A DNA stretch of 64,000 nt from Geosiphon pyriformis. Its lineage: Eukaryota; Glomeromycota; Glomeromycetes; Archaeosporales; Geosiphonaceae. The stretch's first letter is position 1, and each line of letters begins with the position of its first letter. Location: positions 186,001-250,000 of the forward strand of contig JAAOMT010000523.1 of NCBI GenBank assembly GCA_016748015.1, written 5' to 3'. This document shows positions 57,030 to 64,000 of this stretch, one piece after another. Both the position numbers and the translations under genes were made by a program. Below the pieces are notes generated by a model. It saw only the letters and a program-made list of their open reading frames with translations, was not told the DNA's origin and made no database searches.

Positions 57030-57730
57030 TTGTTAACCAAAATTAATTTGCATTAATTGTGGTAAAAAATTGTTCATAATAGACATATGTTGTGGTAATA
57101 ATAAAGAATAGCCAACTGCAACCAAGTTTTACTGTTACTTATGTATTTTTAAACACTTTGGACGACTTAAACAACAAAAAAAATAGGACAATAAACTATG
57201 TCTGGCTTGTGGAGAAATTTTTTTAGATAAAGAAATGTGAAATGATATTCCTGAAAGAGAAAAAACATGTAACAAATTATGCCAATATATGATTCTAATC
57301 AGTAATTGGATATGCAAAAATGCATTAATAGATACTGCCTAGAGAAAAATAATAAAATACTTAAATAGTTGTCCACATAATAATAACAAAATTTGGTAAA
57401 TGGCCCTCACCAAAATTAAAAGTGTGTCAAAAGAAGAAATAAAAAAAATAAAAAATAATCTGCCAGAACTTATAGAACTTAATTGAATTCTGAATCTCAA
57501 TATTATCTTTAATGCTATGAACTCAGAACAATTTCATAAACATTATCAAAACTTAGCACTTACTAAGAAAGAGCAAGAGCAATGTTTAGAGCAACTAAAC
57601 ATTCAACTATATGATTACTGTTTAATTTCATGTGATTTTCAATATTGTAATGAGTGTGACCTTATTTACAATTTATTACTACACATGATTTACACGATTC
57701 CAGAAGAAAAAAAACCAATCAGCAGCTGTG
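57030..57730 (+). pseudogene. Cysteine-rich domain of element 3
   Basis: ICINCGKKL, ICCGNNKE, CLACGEIF, RTCNKLCQY, then SCPHNNNKIW; second cluster CLISCDFQYCNECDLIYN (open in 57517-58167). The pattern matches 9390-9941 and 31010-31740. Confidence 0.6.
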
Positions 57731-57879
57731 TATCAGAATTAGAATTGAAATTCAATTCCAATTCAAACTCTAATGATGATAACAAAAACAATGATTTCAG
57801 CTCAATCCAAAATGGCAACATTAATAACAAAAATTTAGACTCTGATTCAAACCCAAAACAGTACATCACCCTTCTTAAT

Positions 57880-58736
57880 CTTTCTAAGAAGCAGGAATTA
57901 AAATGGTTCAGTGATAATAATGAAGGTATTATGTCAGAATGCATACATAATACTAATGCAGGGTTTGATTTAAGATATTTTGGAAAAGATGCCATCAAAT
58001 TGGAACCACATTTGCATACATATATTGATCTAAAAGTAGCACTAGAAATTTCAACAATAACAATAATTCAACTAGTATCTAAAAGTAATTTAGCAAAAAA
58101 AGAAATCAACATTAGAGAAAGAATAATTAACACAGGATATATAAAAAATATTATTGCAATACTATAAAATGACTCAAAAAAAAATATATTATTGAACAAA
58201 ATAAAAAAATAGCATAGAGAATATTCTTATCTTTAGTTAAAATAGTTCAGTTAGTATCAATAAAAAATAGAAAGAAATTAGGAATAACAGCAAAAAAGAT
58301 CAGTGAATTTAGATTTACAAATAGAATAAATATACTAGTTAATATGGCAGAGAAAAAAGTTATTAACAAGAAAGAAATTATCTTCACTTATCAATCAATT
58401 TCTATTCTATTCTATAACCAGTACATGTTAGCCATAGAAAAGAGAGTAAAGGATTAAACTCAAATTTTTGAAGTGAAAATTACAATTTGTAAATCAGAAA
58501 ATATTGGACTTACCAATCTTTACATATCAACCAAAAGCTCTAAACACATTAAAATTCCTATCTATAATATAACTGGAGACATTATCAAAATACCAAAAGA
58601 AACTATCATTGGATATTTAAGCACTGAAGTTAAAAATCAACCACCAAACACCATTCCAGATTTTTTACAACTATGCAGATATGTAAATATCACATTACAA
58701 ATAATATATGGACAAAAAAAATGTTATTTGCTCTAA
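57880..58736 (+). pseudogene. dUTPase-like domain and beta linker of element 3
   Basis: Motif I NAGFDLRY; motif II region IQLVSKSNLAKKE (degenerate); motif III RIINTGYIKNI (GVIDAGY-type with Asp to Asn); motif IV lost to stops near 58170-58230; motif V degenerate around 58290-58320. The linker 58473-58736 reads ENIGLTNLYISTKSSKHIKI ... KETIIGYLSTE. Heavier decay than in element B. Confidence 0.78.
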
Positions 58737-58739
58737 CCA

Positions 58740-60135
58740 AAACAATTAGAACAAATGAACTTGGAAAATCTAAATTTACTTTAAAAAATGCAGCTTAAGA
58801 TGTTATTCAACAATTTTACAGATATTTTCACAAGTGAAAATGAATTTGGCAGAACCAACATTATTTAACATCAAATCTAGACTATAGATGCAATGCCAAT
58901 TAAACAATGAGCATACTAAGTACCACTAGTCAGCCATGAGATAATCTGACAAAAAATCAATCAAATATTAGACAATAGATTAATTCAATTATTAATGAGT
59001 CCATGGTTATTACCAGTGGTATTAGTCCATAAGAAGAATGAAAAAATTCACTTTTGTATGGATTATAGAAAGCTTAACAATATAACTCCTAAAGACAACT
59101 ACTCCATTCCATAAATCCAAAAATTATTTGATGCTTTTAAAGAAAAGAAATGGTTTTTCACATTAGACTTGGATAGTGATTACTGACAGATAGCCATAAA
59201 TTCAGCCAACAAAAAAAAAACTGCATTTACTACCAGAAAAGAAAATTTCAAATTTGAAGTCATATCATTGAGCTTAACTAATACTCCAGCCATATTTCAA
59301 TGACTTATGAAAATTGTTTATACTAAACTGCTATAAGAATTAGTAGTTGTATATCTGAATGACATCAATGTGTTTTCAAAAATATTTGATGATCATTTGC
59401 ATTATCTTCAGCAAGTGTTTAAGAGATTAAAAAGAGCAGAATTGAAACTGAATACAACTAAGTGCTTTTTCGGCAAAATGGAATTGAAATTTTTAGAACA
59501 TATTATGAGCAAAAATGGTATTAAAACAGATTCAGATAAGATTGAGATAGTAAAAAACTTTTTAGTACCAACAAACTTGACAAAATTACAGACATTTTTG
59601 GAATTTGCTGAATATTACTATCACTTTATACAGAATTTCTCAAAAATAGCTCAACTATTCTACCAGCTTTAAGCCAAAAATGTAAAATACAAATGAACTA
59701 AAAAGCAACAAAAAGCTTTCAACACTTTAAAAAAAAAGCTTATTCAAGCACCAGTATTGATCTATTCAAATCATAACAAGCCATTCATCATTACTACCAA
59801 TGCATTTGCCCAAGCATTGAGAGCAGTATTATTACAAAGAGGACTAAATGAAAGAGAACATCCAGTAGCATATGCCAGCTGAAGTTTAAGTCCAGCTAAA
59901 AAAACTATGGAACACCAGTACTAAAACATTTAATTATTTATTGAGCAGTTATGAAATAGAAAAAATACTTAAGCCAGAAATTTGACATATACACTAATTA
60001 CAAAGGATTGACATTAATCTAAAAGCAAAAATTTGGAGATAATCATTATGCAAGATAGAAAATAAAACTTTTACTATTCAAATATACCATACATTATAAA
60101 AATGGAAAAAAAATAAAAATGCTAATGGTTTGTTG
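58740..60135 (+). pseudogene. Reverse transcriptase and RNase H of element 3
   Basis: RT: HFCMDYRKLNNI-type motif, TLDLDSDY, then VVVYLNDINVFSKIF at 59343-59387, so the first Asp of YxDD is Asn. From 59370 to 59672 the frame is open. RNase H starts ITTNAFAQALRAVL (Asp to Asn). Former Gln and Trp codons are stops. Confidence 0.85.
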
Positions 60136-60239
60136 TAAATAAAACAAATCTAAGAATATTTCAACCCAAAAATATAACAAAAGATAAATATTATATTAAT
60201 ACCTAGCAGTTTAAGGAGAAATTATTTCCAAAGAAATAG

Positions 60240-61535
60240 AACAACATAAAACAACAATCCAAATATTTTTTCACTCACCAAAATATATTATATCGGAAAA
60301 ACAGAAAGAATCTAGATCAACCACTCAAAGTAATTACAAAATCAGAAAAAGAAACAATACTATACAACATGTATTCAGATCCAACAGCAGAACACTTTTA
60401 TAAAGAAGCAATCATGAAAAAAACCAGAAAAAAATACTATTGGCCATTAATATATCCAGATATTATCCAATATGTTCAAAATTGTAATGCTTGTCAGAAA
60501 AAAGGAAGAACAAAACATAGCAAACCACTAAGACCAATTAGAATAGAACAACTATTTGATAGAATTGGGATTAACTTAGTTAGACCACTAACAATAACCA
60601 GCAGAGGCAATTATTATATAGCAGTAGTTATGAATTATTTCACAAAATAATTAGAGGCAAAGGCAATTTAAAGAGTGAATGCAGAATTTGTAGCCGAATT
60701 CATTTACCAAGATTTAATTTACCAATATGAATGTTCAAAAAAATTGTTATCAGATTAAGGCATTCATTTTGTAAACAGAATATTAACAAAATTAAGCCAA
60801 AGATTTGGAATCAAAAGACTATTATCATTATCATATTATTCACAAACCAATGACTTAGTCAAAAGATTCAATAAAATATTATATAAAGCAATCACCAAAA
60901 TTAGCCAAAAAAACCAGGACAAATAGAATTTGTTTATACCATTAGTACTATTTGCTTATCGAACAATAAAGCAAGACACTACACAAGCAACACTATTTGA
61001 ACTTGTTTATGATAAAACAGCAACATTACCAATTGAGATAGAAATCAATACATATTTAACTGAACCAATAAATGAAGCCAATTTTCAAAGAACATTACTA
61101 AAAAGAATGTATAAACTAATAGAAACATTAGAAAACAAAAAATAGAGAGCAGCTGATAGCATTCAAAGGTCACAAAAAAAATAAAAAAAAAGACATGATA
61201 ACTAATTATTAGACAAACTAGTTAAATTTAGAATTGGAGACAAAGTACTCTTACATTATATCAAAGTAGAAAAACAATGGAGTGAAAAATTTGACTCCAA
61301 ATGAGATAGACTATTTTACATTGAAAAAATTCTAGGAAATGAAGCTTACAAATTAAGATAGAACAACAAAATTTTAATTAAAACAGCACATAAAGATCAA
61401 CTAAAATCATATTATAATACAGTATTATCATTTATCAATAATATTTTACAACTAAGAGTACAACAAATACTAGTTCAACCAAATGAGATCCCATGAGATT
61501 TGGAACCAATTATAATCATTGATTTAAATGCATTA
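60240..61535 (+). pseudogene. Integrase of element 3
   Basis: Zinc domain YSDPTAEHFYKEA with C-x2-C in NCNACQKKG; core VVMNYFTK where AMDYLTK is expected (first catalytic Asp to Asn), and LLSD-stop-GIHF. Open part 60930-61145 reads LVLFAYRTIKQDTTQATLFE. The GPF/Y region near 61280-61370 is interrupted by stops. Confidence 0.83.
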
Positions 61536-61595
61536 AACTGATTAACCAAAAGAGTATATAAAGACACAGTATATGTAACAAAAGAACTAAAAAAA

Positions 61596-62238
61596 ATGGA
61601 AATATTAAACTATATTCACACCTTAGCTTAACAATTATTTTAGGCCTTAACCCAACAACAATTTCCATGTTCAATTGTTGTCAACCACCAAACAATCTGC
61701 TATTGAAACACCAAACAGAAAAAAAAAACAAAAAATACACTATATCAGCGACCACAAAACCAAACAAGAAACTGGTCAGATAAAATAGTAAAAAAAGTGA
61801 AAAGCACTTTTGGGAAAATACCCATTATGATTCCAACTGAAGAATTCACAAAAAAAAAATTGGAATCAGTAAATGGAACAACTTCTAATACCATATTGTT
61901 ATTATCAATTGAGACAAAAATCAAATATTCAGAAATTATATCTTAATAAATTTAAAAGAATATTTAATCCAAAAATAATATAGAACATCAAAGACATTAT
62001 TGGAAAGAAAACAAATCTGATACTACACATTAGAACAATTTATTAATTACACACAAAATTTCAAAACTACTCAGAAATATTGCTATATCTCAACATGGAA
62101 ACAATAATTATTAACCAGTGAGAGAGAATGAACAACTTACAAATCGAAAATATAAGAAACAGAATTGAATAAACAATATTAGAAAGAGAAGTTATGAACC
62201 TAATTCAAAATAAAAATTTTAACAGAGCTTAATATTAA
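61596..62238 (+). pseudogene. ORF3 of element 3
   Basis: Starts MEILNYIHTLA, contains GKIPIMIPTEEFTKKK, and ends in MNNLQIENIRNRIE-stop-TIL, then NKNFNRA-stop-Y-stop right before the polypurine tract. Frameshifts in the middle. Homologous throughout to ORF3 of elements 1 and 2. Confidence 0.62.
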
Positions 62239-62251
62239 AAAGAGGAGATAA

Positions 62252-62845
62252 TATTACTTATAGAAAAAACATACAAGAAAATAGTAGGAAAAACAAATAA
62301 ACCAATAAGAAAATAATAATTAACACATAAGCACATTGCTTGAAAAATTATAGCACATCACTCAAAAATATAAGTGATTTTATAGAACTCAAATTATGTA
62401 TATATAGCAAGAATGTTAGAAGCAAAAAAGACAAAATTCTCAAATAGAATTGATACTAAGATCTTTTAGTTAAAACATCTTAGCTAGAATTATTAATATT
62501 AATAAATAATTATTTACTATCTAAATTACTTTCCACATTATCAACATTTTATGTTAATAGTATCTAATGCTTGATTATACTGAAACAATAGCTCTTAATC
62601 ACAACTATTGATAAGATACTAATTTTTCTTGCCTTGGCTTATTTCTTTATTTTTTTTGTTATTTACTAATTAATAAAAAGAATTAACATGTGAGATACTA
62701 ACATCAAGATATAGCACTGGTAAAAATCTAGGCATAAAGGTAAACACTCAGATTTGAAAATAGCTTATTAAGAGATTGTCAGCCATTATGCCAAGAAAAG
62801 AATTGATGGAATTGCAATTTTGAGAAGTGGTGGACAACAAAGCAT
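62252..62845 (+). repeat. 3' LTR of element 3, truncated
   Basis: TATTAC start; matches 52188 onward up to GACAACAAAGCAT, where element C's LTR begins. The remaining LTR would resume beyond element C, outside the window. Confidence 0.85.
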
Positions 62846-63719
62846 TGTTACAGGATGGTTTTCTTGTTATATTTAATTGCTGATATCCCATTTTAATTGC
62901 AATCAGTCTTTCGTGAGTTCCTCAATTCTATTTGTGTGATAATGTTACTGTTATACTGAAGGCTTTTTTTTTAATGTTGTGATGTAAGTTATTCTTCAAT
63001 TCCTGATTGTTGTGTGTGTTTATGTACTTCTTCTCAGAGGCTGAACTGAAATCTACCCACTGTCTGGGGTCTTCTCTGAGGCTATCCTTGCAATTGCCTG
63101 ATGTGTTTTTCTAATCTAGAAACACAGAATGTTAATGGTCTTTAGCACTTTTTCTAATTCTTACAATAAAGCTTTTATCAATTAGTAACAATGTAAATAA
63201 TCTTGATCAAGAATTATTCTTCCAAAAGATTCAGTTGATGAATAATAGTTTTATTCAATAAATAATAAAAGTAAGTTTCTTAATACTTTGGGTTATGATA
63301 ATTTAGTTTTAAATATTCTTTTTCATTTCTTTTTAATTTAAAGGTTTCTTGGGATATTTAATTTGAAAGTATGATTTAAAGTGGAGTTTGTTAGATAAAA
63401 TTGGATCTATTGCTTGATAAGTTATGATTTTTATTACTTTATTTCTTTTCCTAATATTAAAACTACTGTATATATACATGTTTGTAGTTCTATGAGAAAA
63501 CACATTGTAATACTTTCTTTTTGATATTTCAATCTGGTGTTTTCTGCTATCACCAGTTAGTGTTGGCTGCTATTGTGAACTGGTGCTTGCCACTATCGCG
63601 AGATGGTATTTGCTATTATGTTAATCATTACTTTTCTAAGATTATTACTGCGCTATATTATGATTGAATAGTTTGTATTATTTTTATGATTCTTTTTGCT
63701 AAATTTTTAAACCATAACA
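62846..63719 (-). repeat. 3' LTR of element C
   Basis: 874 bp in plus view TGTTAC...ATAACA. Contains a minus-strand TATA (GTATATATACAG, near 63465-63480) and an 8-bp inverted repeat CACCAGTT / AACTGGTG (63552-63559, 63579-63586). Confidence 0.82.
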
Positions 63720-63732
63720 TTATCCCCTCCTT

Positions 63733-64000
63733 TCAAAATTGAGCTTCGTCGAAATTGAAGTTAATTTCTTCATTAAATTCTAAGTTACTATAGTGGTTCA
63801 ATACTGTGTTATTAATTTGTTGTTGTAATTCTTGAAATTGCGAATTGGTAAGTCATCTAATACTGTTGGTTGTTATTATGTTTATGGTTGGGTCCAACAA
63901 TAATTTGTGACAGTTTTCAAATGCTTTGAAAATTCTGTAAACTGTTTTTGAATGGAATGTAGTGTTGGTTTTTCCAATGAAAGGTTCTAATAGTTGAATA
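63733..64000 (-). pseudogene. ORF3 of element C, C-terminal part
   Basis: Minus-strand frame: QLLEPFIGKTNTTFHSKTVY then RIFKAFENCHKLLL, one stop (Trp position), LTNSQFQELQQQINNTVLNH and the end NFNFDEAQF with TGA at 63733-63735 beside the polypurine tract. It aligns with ORF3 of elements 1, 2 and B. Runs off the window edge. Confidence 0.68.

Larger units (their letters stand above)
52188..62845 (+). mobile_element. Element 3: Ty3/gypsy element with 5' LTR and truncated 3' LTR (subfamily A2)
   Basis: 5' LTR, primer-binding site, 1.8-kb leader with a phased array, gag, protease, Cys-rich domain, dUTPase, RT, RNase H, integrase, ORF3 and the first 594 bp of the 3' LTR, which is cut by element C. 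It is more decayed than element 2: many Gln, Trp and Arg codons are stops. Confidence 0.92.
62846..64000 (-). mobile_element. Element C: 3' end of a third gypsy family (minus strand)
   Basis: LTR-C, a polypurine tract and the C-terminal half of ORF3 are inside the window; the rest lies to the right. The LTR is unrelated in sequence to LTR-A and LTR-B. Confidence 0.85.

Overview
The window is nuclear DNA of a very AT-rich fungus. Host genes have short GT-AG introns (about 60-250 bp) and encode a complete glucose-6-phosphate dehydrogenase, a BTB/POZ protein, an APP1-type phosphatidate phosphatase, a CREB-like bZIP factor and the splicing factor SF3A3. The transposons (a Ty3/gypsy lineage with a dUTPase-like domain inside pol, and an RNase-H-bearing APE-type LINE), the extreme AT content and the nested repeats resemble what I know of arbuscular mycorrhizal fungi (Glomeromycotina). 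That placement is recognition from memory, not a search; I would not name a genus.

Layout. 1-2626: 3' end of a plus-strand Ty3/gypsy element (element 1) with its LTR. 2627-17175: one LINE copy (plus strand), split by a complete minus-strand gypsy element (element B, 3365-14321), which itself carries a solo LTR of the element-1 family (12289-13136). About 17.2-20.3 kb: AT desert. 20.5-26.7 kb: gene island 1 (G6PD minus; BTB/POZ plus; APP1 plus). 26.75-28.57 kb: AT desert. 28.57-37.13 kb: element 2 (plus, no visible 5' LTR). 37.13-40.98 kb: 5' two-thirds of a second LINE (minus), cut by element 2. 41.0-43.73 kb: AT desert. 43.9-49.1 kb: gene island 2 (a small ORF, bZIP, SF3A3). 49.4-52.06 kb: AT desert. 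52.06-52.19 kb: LINE 3' tail (minus). 52.19-62.85 kb: element 3 (plus) with 5' LTR, long leader and truncated 3' LTR. 62.85-64 kb: 3' end of another minus-strand gypsy element (element C) inserted in element 3's 3' LTR.

How the parts relate. The gypsy elements share the order gag (CCHC) - aspartic protease - cysteine-rich domain - dUTPase - beta linker - RT - RNase H - integrase (HHCC, DDE, GPF/Y) - a third ORF (ORF3) - polypurine tract - LTR. ORF3 lies between integrase and the 3' LTR in all five elements seen, across three different LTR families, and ends in a D/N-F-[N/D]-x-A-Q-type terminus next to the polypurine tract. All elements are decayed, mostly by C-to-T / G-to-A changes that hit catalytic residues. 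Parts of the AT deserts can be aligned by eye with the element-3 leader and the LINE 3' tail, the differences being almost all C-to-T / G-to-A. So at least part of the deserts is fossil transposon sequence at the end of the same mutational path. Both gene islands are bordered by such deserts.

The best candidates for something undescribed are ORF3, the dUTPase plus cysteine-rich insert in pol, the 10-bp phased array in the element-3 leader, and the desert/gene-island architecture.
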